Assembly: GCA_905214735.1 (NCBI GenBank)
Contig: CAJMNI010000024.1
Location: 1-35,187 of the forward strand
Reading direction: 5' to 3'
Source of the DNA: an uncultured bacterium
Lineage (GTDB): Bacteria > Bacteroidota > Bacteroidia > Bacteroidales > Muribaculaceae
Length of the DNA: 35,187 bases
The notes beneath the pieces were generated by a model, which searched no databases, was not told the DNA's origin, and saw only the letters and a list, made by a program, of their open reading frames with translations. The stretch's first letter is position 1. The number at the start of each line of letters is the position of its first letter. A program made the position numbers and the translations under genes. This document shows positions 6,810 through 13,551 of the stretch, piece after piece.

Positions 6810-8177
6810 TCAGCCGAAGCAGGCGTCGTGAATGATTGAAAGCGCCGATTGCGTTTCATTTCCGTCAACTACGATTGCTATCGTGGTGTCGGAAGCGCCG
6901 TCTGACACTGCCTTCACCCCGATGTTTTCGCGCTGAAGGGAATTGATGAGCCGTGCGCCGAGTCCACTGAGCTTTTTCACACATTCCCCCACCACGGCCA
7001 CAATTGAAAGACCCGTTTCCCCGGCAATCGAAAGAATCTCGCCGTTCTGAAGCTCCGGAGCGAATTCCGACCGGAGCGAAGAGAGAGCCTTTTCCATATC
7101 TGCCTCAGGCATGGCTACCGAGAAGGAACTTTCCTGATCGGGCTGCGAAACAAGAAAGACACTGATGCCGTTACGCGCCATCGTGTTGTAGGTGCGAGAG
7201 TTGATTTCCGCCACATTTCCGGTGAGCGAACCGGTGACGGTGACTATCGACGTATTCTTCACCGAGGATATCCCTCTCACCTCCTTGGGAAGCGACTCGC
7301 AGCCGTCGGAGATAAGCGTGCCGGGAGCCTCGGAATTGAACGTGTTGAGAATCTTCACTGGTATGTTCTTGTGGAACACCGGGTAGATCGTTGGAGGATA
7401 AACCACCTTCGCGCCAAATGAGCATAACTCCATGCTTTCGATATACGACATCTGCGGAATCACCCGAGCCGATTGAATAATCCTCGGGTCGGCCGTCATG
7501 AATCCATCGACATCGGTCCAGATCTCGAGAGAGTCGGCATTGAGCGCTGCGGCTACCAATGCAGCCGTATAATCGCTGCCTCCGCGCCCTAAGTTGGTGA
7601 TTTCCCCCGAATCGCGGTCGCGCGATATGAAACCGCCCATCACGCAGTGACGTTGCAGCGGAAGAGTATACTCTTTTACGATCAGATTGTCCGTCAGCTG
7701 ACGGTCGGCGATGTTGCGGTCAAACCATTTTTCTGTCTTTATGAAATTGAGCGAGTCGTGATGCTCGGCATTTTCAATTATGTTGGCCACAATAACCGAC
7801 GACATCCTCTCTCCGAAACTGACTATACGGTTGAGCGTATTTTCCGGCAGATCGCGGATCAGCGACAGTCCGGTATATATATTCTCAAGCTGATCAAGAA
7901 GTCCACTGACCTCAAGAGCCACAATCTCCTTCCGGTCAGGAATTACGAGAGCCTCTATAATATCAGCATGGCGCTTGCGGAATGACACCATTTCCTCTTT
8001 GAATGATAGCGATCCCGCTGCGGATTCGCGCGCTGTCGAAATTAGTTTGTCGGTGAGTCCTCCGAGGGCGGAAACGACTATTATGGCAGGTTCTGTCAAA
8101 CCATCTACAATCTTTTTGACATTTCTGAGACTCGCGATGGTGCCGACTGATGTGCCTCCGAATTTCAATACTTTCAT
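6810..8177 (-). CDS. lysC: Aspartate kinase (monofunctional, ACT-regulated)
   Basis: First step of lysine, diaminopimelate, threonine and methionine synthesis: aspartate to aspartyl phosphate. Start chosen at ATG 8177 (MKVLKFGGTSVG), because KFGGTSVG must sit at the extreme N-terminus; a TTG 33 bp upstream would lie on the promoter. The 455 residues contain the kinase domain with GRGGSDYTAALVAAALNA and EIWTDVDGFMTADPR, then tandem ACT domains starting near SSVKNTSIVTVTG with RENIGVKAVSDGASDTTIAIVV at the end. No homoserine dehydrogenase domain follows, so it is not ThrA-like. The ACT pair implies feedback control by an end-product amino acid, most likely lysine or threonine; which one cannot be read here. 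Confidence 0.95.
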   Translation of the reverse strand: MKVLKFGGTSVGTIASLRNVKKIVDGLTEPAIIVVSALGGLTDKLISTARESAAGSLSFKEEMVSFRKRHADIIEALVIPDRKEIVALEVSGLLDQLENIYTGLSLIRDLPENTLNRIVSFGERMSSVIVANIIENAEHHDSLNFIKTEKWFDRNIADRQLTDNLIVKEYTLPLQRHCVMGGFISRDRDSGEITNLGRGGSDYTAALVAAALNADSLEIWTDVDGFMTADPRIIQSARVIPQMSYIESMELCSFGAKVVYPPTIYPVFHKNIPVKILNTFNSEAPGTLISDGCESLPKEVRGISSVKNTSIVTVTGSLTGNVAEINSRTYNTMARNGISVFLVSQPDQESSFSVAMPEADMEKALSSLRSEFAPELQNGEILSIAGETGLSIVAVVGECVKKLSGLGARLINSLQRENIGVKAVSDGASDTTIAIVVDGNETQSALSIIHDACFG

Positions 8178-8217
8178 TAATCCAAATATTTTGCTGTGGC
8201 CGAAACGCAATATTTCA

Positions 8218-8249
8218 CAAAATTAGCAAAATTTTCCCATACGGGCAAA
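8218..8249 (-). promoter_or_regulatory. Bacteroidota-type promoter for lysC
   Basis: On the minus strand TTTG (8249-8246), a 20-bp gap and TAATTTTG (8225-8218) fit the phylum consensus. The start of transcription would fall about 30-35 nt before the lysC ATG at 8177, which supports that start choice. Confidence 0.75.
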
Positions 8250-8296
8250 TCCGCATTTTTTGCAGTAAAAATTATAATAGTGTGAACAATTTTCTT

Positions 8297-8304
8297 TATT
8301 TTTG
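8297..8304 (+). promoter_or_regulatory. Probable -7 element for the rubrerythrin gene
   Basis: TATTTTTG matches TAnnTTTG 83 bp before the rubrerythrin ATG. I see no good TTTG at the -33 spacing, so confidence is lower than for the lysC promoter. The implied leader of roughly 75 nt is otherwise featureless. Confidence 0.45.
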
Positions 8305-8387
8305 TGTTATAATTCATAGGCTGAATGCATCCGGACGTTAGGGCATGATCAGCTTGATATCGAATCCAACTCTAACACAAAATAAAA

Positions 8388-8930
8388 ATGAAAGAATTAA
8401 AAGGAACACAGACTGAAAAGAATCTTCAGATTGCTTTTTCAGGCGAATCGCAGGCTCGTAACAAATATACATACTATGCCTCGAAAGCGCGCAAAGACGG
8501 ATATGAGCAGATAGCTGCCATTTTCGAAGAGACAGCTGCCAACGAGAAAGAGCATGCAAAACTCTGGTTTAAATATCTCCACGGCGGCGATATTCCCGAC
8601 ACTGCCACCAATCTTGCGGATGCTGCCGCCGGCGAGCATTATGAATGGACCGACATGTATGCCGAAATGGCCAAGACCGCCGAGGAGGAGGGCTTCACTG
8701 AGATCGCTGCCAAATTCCGCATGGTTGGCCAAATTGAAAAGCATCACGAAGAAAGATATAAGGCTCTTCTGAGAAATGTTGAAGACGGCCTCGTTTTCTC
8801 GCGCGACGGCGACAAGATCTGGATCTGCCGCAACTGCGGTCATATCGTAGTTGGCCCCAACGCTCCGAAAGTTTGCCCCGTCTGCAAGCATCCCCAGTCC
8901 TTCTTCGAAATCAAGGCTGAAAATTATTGA
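8388..8930 (+). CDS. rbr: Rubrerythrin
   Basis: Non-haem di-iron peroxidase that reduces hydrogen peroxide in the anaerobic cytosol, using electrons from rubredoxin-type donors. The 180 residues comprise a ferritin-like four-helix bundle (about 1-135) with di-iron ligands in SGESQARNKY (Glu20), ANEKEHAK (Glu53, His56), Glu94 and GQIEKHHEERY (Glu117, His120), and a C-terminal rubredoxin domain with Cys147, Cys150, Cys163 and Cys166 (CRNC...CPVC). It is monocistronic: divergent from lysC, with its own -7 element and a strong double-hairpin 3' end. This fits an oxygen-sensitive gut anaerobe. Complete and ordinary. Confidence 0.97.
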   Translation: MKELKGTQTEKNLQIAFSGESQARNKYTYYASKARKDGYEQIAAIFEETAANEKEHAKLWFKYLHGGDIPDTATNLADAAAGEHYEWTDMYAEMAKTAEEEGFTEIAAKFRMVGQIEKHHEERYKALLRNVEDGLVFSRDGDKIWICRNCGHIVVGPNAPKVCPVCKHPQSFFEIKAENY

Positions 8931-8999
8931 TCAGACGGCAATCGTCTGAAAATAGACTCTAAAAAAGGAGCTGTTTCCTCGGAAGCAGCTCCTTTTTTT
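8931..8999 (+). terminator. Double hairpin ending rubrerythrin; second hairpin bidirectional
   Basis: The first hairpin, TCAGACG/CGTCTGA (8931-8949), begins immediately after the stop codon. The second pairs GGAGCTGTTTCC (8967-8978) with GGAAGCAGCTCC (8981-8992), one G-U pair, preceded by A6 and followed by T7. The flanking A and T runs make it work on both strands, closing the convergent cyclo-ligase gene as well. Confidence 0.9.
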
Positions 9000-9039
9000 A
9001 TTATGTTGAAAGTGTGATTTTAAACTCTTGTGTCCCTTA

Positions 9040-9585
9040 CTAACGGATCACGTGGATGCCGCTCTGGGTTATCACCAGATCCATCTTTACGTCGTGAGGT
9101 TCGGCCGGAATCGAATCCACAAGTTGGAATTCGTAAGCGACGCCGATCTTGGTGGCTTTTGTCGACGAAAGAAGGCGGTCGTAAAAACCTTTGCCCCTGC
9201 CGAGTCGGTTGCCCGAACGGTCGTAAGCCACACCCGGCACAACTATCAGCTCGATCTCTTCAGGAGATACAGTGTCGGTTCCTGTCGGCTCCTCTATATG
9301 GAACGCGCCGAGCTCGAGACGGCTCTGGTCGTAAGGAAGAATGTCGAGGTTCACCCCGTTGACTCGCGGCAGATAAAAATGCTTTCTGTCATGCCATTTC
9401 CTGAGGAACTTGATAGTGGAGAGTTCGTCGGGAAGCGAGTGATACATGAGAATCCGGTCGGCCATAAGGAAGGCGGCCGTCTGCTCGAGCCGGTCGAAAA
9501 CCTCTTCGGCTGCCTGAAGTTTCTCTGTTTCGAGAAGCATGGCTTTAAGCCCTTTTATCTTTCTTCTGATCTCATTCTTTTCCAT
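9040..9585 (-). CDS. 5-formyltetrahydrofolate cyclo-ligase
   Basis: ATP-dependent conversion of 5-formyl-THF to 5,10-methenyl-THF, returning this storage form to the one-carbon pool. 181 residues from ATG 9585 (MEKNEIRRKIKGL), the usual family length; a GTG at 9612 would add nine residues without support. The signature RLGRGKGFYDRLL near residue 125 is the ATP/folate site, preceded by ELIVVPGVAYDRSG; IGVAYEFQLVDSIPAEPHDVKMD is the conserved C-terminal block. It lies about 90 bp downstream of the S41 protease gene in the same direction and ends against the bidirectional hairpin shared with rubrerythrin. Confidence 0.93.
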   Translation of the reverse strand: MEKNEIRRKIKGLKAMLLETEKLQAAEEVFDRLEQTAAFLMADRILMYHSLPDELSTIKFLRKWHDRKHFYLPRVNGVNLDILPYDQSRLELGAFHIEEPTGTDTVSPEEIELIVVPGVAYDRSGNRLGRGKGFYDRLLSSTKATKIGVAYEFQLVDSIPAEPHDVKMDLVITQSGIHVIR

Positions 9586-9674
9586 ACGATTTTGTTTTGG
9601 CGGCGTGGCCACGACATTTGCCGTGCCATTAGTTCATTCAATATTTTAACAACCGCAGCGGCAAATTGTTGCCG

Positions 9675-11315
9675 TCATTTCTTCTTTGCGACCGGCTTTT
9701 TGGGAATCGACACCGGAGAATTTCCTTCGTCAAGTTCCTTAAGAGCCCTCTTTATCGTCAGGTCATTATCGTTCAGAATCTCGAGGAAAGGCTCATATCC
9801 AAGAAGATCCCGGGCTATTACGGCCTTGATCTGATTGAGAAGCAACTGTTTGCTCTGGTTGATATAGAACCAGCGGGCCGGCAGACCGTTGGACGCCGCA
9901 TAGTCGGCAAAGCTCTTTAGAAGGGTGTTGTCGCGCGGAAGAATCCGCAGAAGCGCCTCTTTCGACTTCTCTTTCCCGAGCAGCGGACGGTATTTGTCAG
10001 CCATATACCGGGCATATTTCTGAACGAAATTGTTGTTGAGCGCTTCAATGAAATATGACGTATAGCCCACGGTGTCTTCCGCAACGAAAATATCGGGCAT
10101 GATTCCTCCTCCGCCATAGACCTCGCGGCCTGCCACTGTGTGGAAGAGTTTGCTCTTGTCAAGCTTGATGCTGTCTTGAGAATAGAACTCGCCGTGCTCG
10201 TAGCGGTCAACAATATCCATTTCATATTTGCCGTCGCGCCCGCGCTTGTATTCCTTCTGAATCGATCGTCCGGATGGGGTGAAGTAACGAGCCACAGTGA
10301 GACGCACAGCCGAACTGTCGGGAAGCATAATCTGGTTCTGTACCAATCCTTTGCCGAATGTGCGGCGGCCGATCACCAGTCCGCGGTCATTGTCCTGAAT
10401 CGCTCCGGCGAATATTTCAGAGGCTGAGGCGGAATATTCGTTGGTGAGCACAACTATCTCGGAATCCTGGAATTGTCCTGTGCCGTCGCTCACCGCTATT
10501 GTCTCGTTTTCAGGCAATCTCCCTTTTGTATAGACTATCGTGCGGTCGGCCGGCAAAAATTCATTTGCCATATATATGGCCTGGTCCATAAATCCGCCCG
10601 AATTGCCGCGGAGGTCGATCAGGAATTTCTCAGCTCCGGCCTCTTTGAGATCGCTGATGGCCGTAAAAAATTCGTCGTAGGTGTTTTTGGCAAACTTGCT
10701 GACCTTCACATAGCCCACTCCGTCGGCGATCATATATTTCGCATCGACGCTGTTGCTCGGAATCTGCCCGCGGACTATATCGAATTTAAGAGGCTTCTTC
10801 GAGTTTCCTCTTTTTACGGTCACGTTTACCGACGTTCCCTCTTTTCCCCGAAGGGTGGAAAAGACATCTTCCGAGCTCACATTTTCCCCGGAGAGTTTCT
10901 TGCCGGCGGCCTCGAGGATTATGTCGCCGGGCTGCATGCCGGCCTTTTCAGCAGGAGCGCCGGGGATCACCTCTATGATGTTGACCGAATCGTTGATCAC
11001 TTGAAAGGAGACTCCTACTCCGCCAAACGATGAATCGAGGTCGTCATTGGTGATGGTGAGTTCCGACTTCGGGATATATACAGAATGAGGGTCAAGCGAG
11101 GCGAGAAGGTCGGGGATCGATGTCTCCAGCAGGGAATCGACGTCGATGTCGTCGACATATTGCTCGCGGATTAATGAAAGGACCGTGCGCACTTTCTCCT
11201 CCTGAGGAGAGAGTTTGCTCACGGCGGAATATTTTCCGATAAAAATACCGCCGACCGTTCCGATGGCAAGCACCAGCGGAAGGAGGACGTAGCCGATATT
11301 TCTTTTCTTATTCAT
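9675..11315 (-). CDS. S41-family C-terminal processing protease (Ctp/Prc-like)
   Basis: Periplasmic serine protease that trims or degrades envelope proteins from their C-termini. 546 residues from ATG 11315 (MNKKRNIGYVLLPLV); a TTG 12 bp upstream is unlikely. An uncleaved N-terminal membrane anchor spans about 8-27, a PDZ domain about 95-175 (GGVGVSF, GAPAEKAGMQPGD), then the S41 core with LIDLRGNSGG, the nucleophile loop YSASASE (Ser near 297) and the general base Lys near 322 (FGKGLVQ). The C-terminal extension of about 150 residues, ending in a basic PKKPVAKKK tail, is longer than in minimal CtpA. It overlaps the dCMP deaminase stop by 8 bp, so translation is coupled. Confidence 0.93.
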   Translation of the reverse strand: MNKKRNIGYVLLPLVLAIGTVGGIFIGKYSAVSKLSPQEEKVRTVLSLIREQYVDDIDVDSLLETSIPDLLASLDPHSVYIPKSELTITNDDLDSSFGGVGVSFQVINDSVNIIEVIPGAPAEKAGMQPGDIILEAAGKKLSGENVSSEDVFSTLRGKEGTSVNVTVKRGNSKKPLKFDIVRGQIPSNSVDAKYMIADGVGYVKVSKFAKNTYDEFFTAISDLKEAGAEKFLIDLRGNSGGFMDQAIYMANEFLPADRTIVYTKGRLPENETIAVSDGTGQFQDSEIVVLTNEYSASASEIFAGAIQDNDRGLVIGRRTFGKGLVQNQIMLPDSSAVRLTVARYFTPSGRSIQKEYKRGRDGKYEMDIVDRYEHGEFYSQDSIKLDKSKLFHTVAGREVYGGGGIMPDIFVAEDTVGYTSYFIEALNNNFVQKYARYMADKYRPLLGKEKSKEALLRILPRDNTLLKSFADYAASNGLPARWFYINQSKQLLLNQIKAVIARDLLGYEPFLEILNDNDLTIKRALKELDEGNSPVSIPKKPVAKKK

Positions 11316-11745
11316 TTTCGGTTTCAAGAGGAATATGCACAGTCTCTACTCCTGCGTCGCGGAGAAGGTCAAGGCCGTCGGTGATGCGGTATAAATCGGA
11401 GAATACCACCCGCTTGATTCCGGCCTGGATAATCAGCTTGGAGCATTCCATGCATGGACTTGTCGAAACATATAACGTGCTTCCTTCGCTGGAATTGTTG
11501 CTGCGGGCAACTTTCGTGATGGCATTGGCTTCGGCATGGAGCACATAAGGGAGCGTAACCCCTTCCTCACTCTCGCAGACATTCGGAAAGCCGGAAGGCG
11601 TGCCGTTATATCCGTCGGAGATAATCATCTTGTCTTTCACCAGAAGGGCGCCTACCTTGCGCCGCTCGCAATATGAATTTTCACTCCAGATGCGGGCCAT
11701 GCGCAGATAACGTCGGTCAAGCTGAAGCTGTTTGTCGTCAATCAT
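11308..11745 (-). CDS. dCMP deaminase / ComEB-type deoxycytidylate deaminase
   Basis: Zinc-dependent deamination of dCMP to dUMP, feeding thymidylate synthesis. 145 residues with the zinc site HAEANA (His70, with Glu72 as proton shuttle) and SPCMEC (Cys98, Cys101). The N-terminal part ENSYCERRKVGALLVKD and GYNGTPSGFPNVCE, with extra Cys residues, is typical of the deoxycytidylate subfamily rather than of cytidine deaminase. The 3' end overlaps the S41 protease start by 8 bp. It lies about 95 bp downstream of trxB, beyond the inverted repeat at 11791-11830. Confidence 0.93.
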   Translation of the reverse strand: MIDDKQLQLDRRYLRMARIWSENSYCERRKVGALLVKDKMIISDGYNGTPSGFPNVCESEEGVTLPYVLHAEANAITKVARSNNSSEGSTLYVSTSPCMECSKLIIQAGIKRVVFSDLYRITDGLDLLRDAGVETVHIPLETENE

Positions 11746-11790
11746 GTTATATGTTTTAACTGTTTCGAGATGAAATGCTTTCTCTTTATA

Positions 11791-11830
11791 GCCTGCAGGC
11801 CTTTATCGCCATGACAAAGGGCCTGCAGGT
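11791..11830 (-). repeat. Long inverted repeat between trxB and the dCMP deaminase gene
   Basis: GCCTGCAGGC-CTTT (11791-11804) pairs with AAAGGGCCTGCAGGT (11816-11830), leaving one bulged base and an 11-nt loop. Each arm contains the 8-bp palindrome CCTGCAGG. It lies 11 bp beyond the trxB stop but has no T tract on the downstream side of either strand, so it is a poor intrinsic terminator. It may stabilise or partly attenuate the mRNA. Confidence 0.7.
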
Positions 11831-11840
11831 TAAAAAATTA

Positions 11841-12788
11841 TCAATGCTCGTCTTTATCGACGAGGAAACGCTCTGCATCGAGGGCGGCGCGGCATCCTGT
11901 TCCGGCGGCACTGATGGCCTGGCGATAAGTCGGATCGGCGCAGTCGCCGGCGGCAAAAACGCCCTCCACGCTTGTGCGGGTCGACGGCGCGTCGACTACT
12001 ATGTAGCCTGCCTCGTCGATTTTAAGCCAGGGCTTGAAAACATCGGTGTTAGGCTTGTGACCGATAGCCAGGAAGAAACCGTCGATCGGCAGCGAGAATA
12101 CCTCCTCTTCAGGATCTCCCTTGCGACGGACGATCTTGGCGCCTTCAACACCATCTTCTCCAAACAATCCGATGGCGTTGCATTCGAACAGCACCTCGAT
12201 GTTTTCACGCTCCTCCACACGTTTCTTCATAACGTTCGAGGCGCGAAGATAGTTCTTGCGCACAATCATATATACTTTCTTGGCAAGAGTGGAGAGATAG
12301 AGGGCCTCCTCACAGGCAGTGTCGCCGCCGCCAACCACAGCCACGACGCGGTTGCGATAGAAAAAGCCGTCGCAAGTGGCGCAGGCGCTCACGCCAAGGC
12401 CCTGATATTTCTGTTCGTCGGCAAGTCCGAGATATTTGGCCGATGCGCCGGTGGAGATGATAACCGTGTTGGCTATGATAACGTCGCCACGGTCGTCGGT
12501 GCAACGGAACGGACGTTTGCTGAAATCTACCTCGGTTATCGTGCGCGAACGAACTTCGGTGCCGAAACGCATTGCCTGGTCACGAAGCTGATTCATCATC
12601 GCCATTCCCTGGATTCCTTCAGGATAACCGGGGAAGTTCTCGATTTCCGACGTCTGAGTGAGCTGGCCGCCCGGCTGATCTCCTTCGACGAGGATAGGAT
12701 GAAGATTTGCTCGCGAAGCATAAATGCCGGCTGTGTATCCGGCCGGACCCGATCCGATGATCAGTACTTTGGTTTTTGTCTCTTCCAT
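11841..12788 (-). CDS. trxB: Thioredoxin-disulfide reductase
   Basis: FAD/NADPH enzyme that reduces thioredoxin. 315 residues, standard for the low-molecular-weight bacterial type. FAD-binding IGSGPAGYTAGIYA (about 11-24), redox motif CATC (Cys136, Cys139) in SACATCDGFFYRN, NADPH-binding VVGGGDTACEEA (151-162), and the C-terminal FAD contact GVFAAGDC. Its likely partner, a thioredoxin, is at 23770-24066 in this window but not linked. Co-directional with lolA upstream (93 bp) and the dCMP deaminase gene downstream. Confidence 0.96.
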   Translation of the reverse strand: MEETKTKVLIIGSGPAGYTAGIYASRANLHPILVEGDQPGGQLTQTSEIENFPGYPEGIQGMAMMNQLRDQAMRFGTEVRSRTITEVDFSKRPFRCTDDRGDVIIANTVIISTGASAKYLGLADEQKYQGLGVSACATCDGFFYRNRVVAVVGGGDTACEEALYLSTLAKKVYMIVRKNYLRASNVMKKRVEERENIEVLFECNAIGLFGEDGVEGAKIVRRKGDPEEEVFSLPIDGFFLAIGHKPNTDVFKPWLKIDEAGYIVVDAPSTRTSVEGVFAAGDCADPTYRQAISAAGTGCRAALDAERFLVDKDEH

Positions 12789-12881
12789 GGTGTGAATTTT
12801 GTGTTGTGAACCGCCATTTTTCAGGCAGTTCTCTATCAGTTTAGATTTTTTTTACTTATTTTATTAGTCAGGTTAATTGCA

Positions 12882-13499
12882 TCAGCGAAGATCGACTGTC
12901 TCATAGCCCCGATATCTCGACGCCGGATAAGTGAACTCCGATGCCGAAACGGATGCCGACAGATTCAGGCTCCTGATCATTACAGTGATCAGCTGGCCGT
13001 TGCTTTGTCTGATATAAATTCGCTCAGGCTTGAAACTCTTCGCATTGATGGTGATGTCGACTGCCTTTATGCCTGTATTTCTCTTTTTGGGATTAAGGAG
13101 AATACGATATTTTCCCGCCTCCCGGTTTTTGGAGAATGCGATCCGATAGTTGGCATCATAACCGTGGATATAAGCCAGTGGATTGACCTCGGCCACTTCA
13201 GCAGCCGTCGGAACGGTGACGGTAGTCTCTTTGGTGGAGGCATTGGCGGTCCACATCGTCTTTCCGTCATACCAGGTGGAAAGACCGGGAGTGGTGATGG
13301 CGAATTTCTTCCCTTTCGCCTTAAGAGAGCCCTGGAGAGATCCCTGGCTACCCGATAGCGAGAACCTGCATTCTATCCCCTTGGCATTCAGCAGCGATGA
13401 AGATGCTTTTCGGAGAACCTGCTCGGGAGTGAGAGCCCCGAAAGCCGAGACTGCCATTAATATTATCAACGAAATTGTAGTTATAATTCCGCGTTTCAT
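12882..13499 (-). CDS. lolA: LolA-like outer-membrane lipoprotein carrier
   Basis: Periplasmic chaperone carrying lipoproteins from the LolCDE exporter to the outer membrane. 205 residues with a signal peptide (1-21, MKRGIITTISLIILMAVSAF). The mature part has the LolA pattern: LTPEQVLRKASSSL helix, alternating strands, the GLSTWYDGKTMW strand-turn where LolA proteins have WxDGxxxW, then the ITVMIRSLNLS strand near the end. No lipobox. Bacteroidota LolA proteins diverge strongly from the E. coli one, so this rests on fold pattern and on the common ftsK-lolA adjacency. It starts 53 bp after the ftsK stop, so it is probably co-transcribed. Confidence 0.85.
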   Translation of the reverse strand: MKRGIITTISLIILMAVSAFGALTPEQVLRKASSSLLNAKGIECRFSLSGSQGSLQGSLKAKGKKFAITTPGLSTWYDGKTMWTANASTKETTVTVPTAAEVAEVNPLAYIHGYDANYRIAFSKNREAGKYRILLNPKKRNTGIKAVDITINAKSFKPERIYIRQSNGQLITVMIRSLNLSASVSASEFTYPASRYRGYETVDLR

Positions 13500-13551
13500 C
13501 TTAAAATTTCCGTTTAATTCCTATTTATCATGATATCCGCCGGCATGCCGA

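Noticed and set aside
9028..9834. 268-codon open frame opposite the cyclo-ligase and protease genes
   Set aside because: Spans two confident genes and their gap on the opposite strand; no domain recognised.
11775..12809. Long open frame (344 codons) opposite trxB on the plus strand
   Set aside because: It mirrors the trxB codons, has no recognisable domain, and trxB is intact with all motifs.
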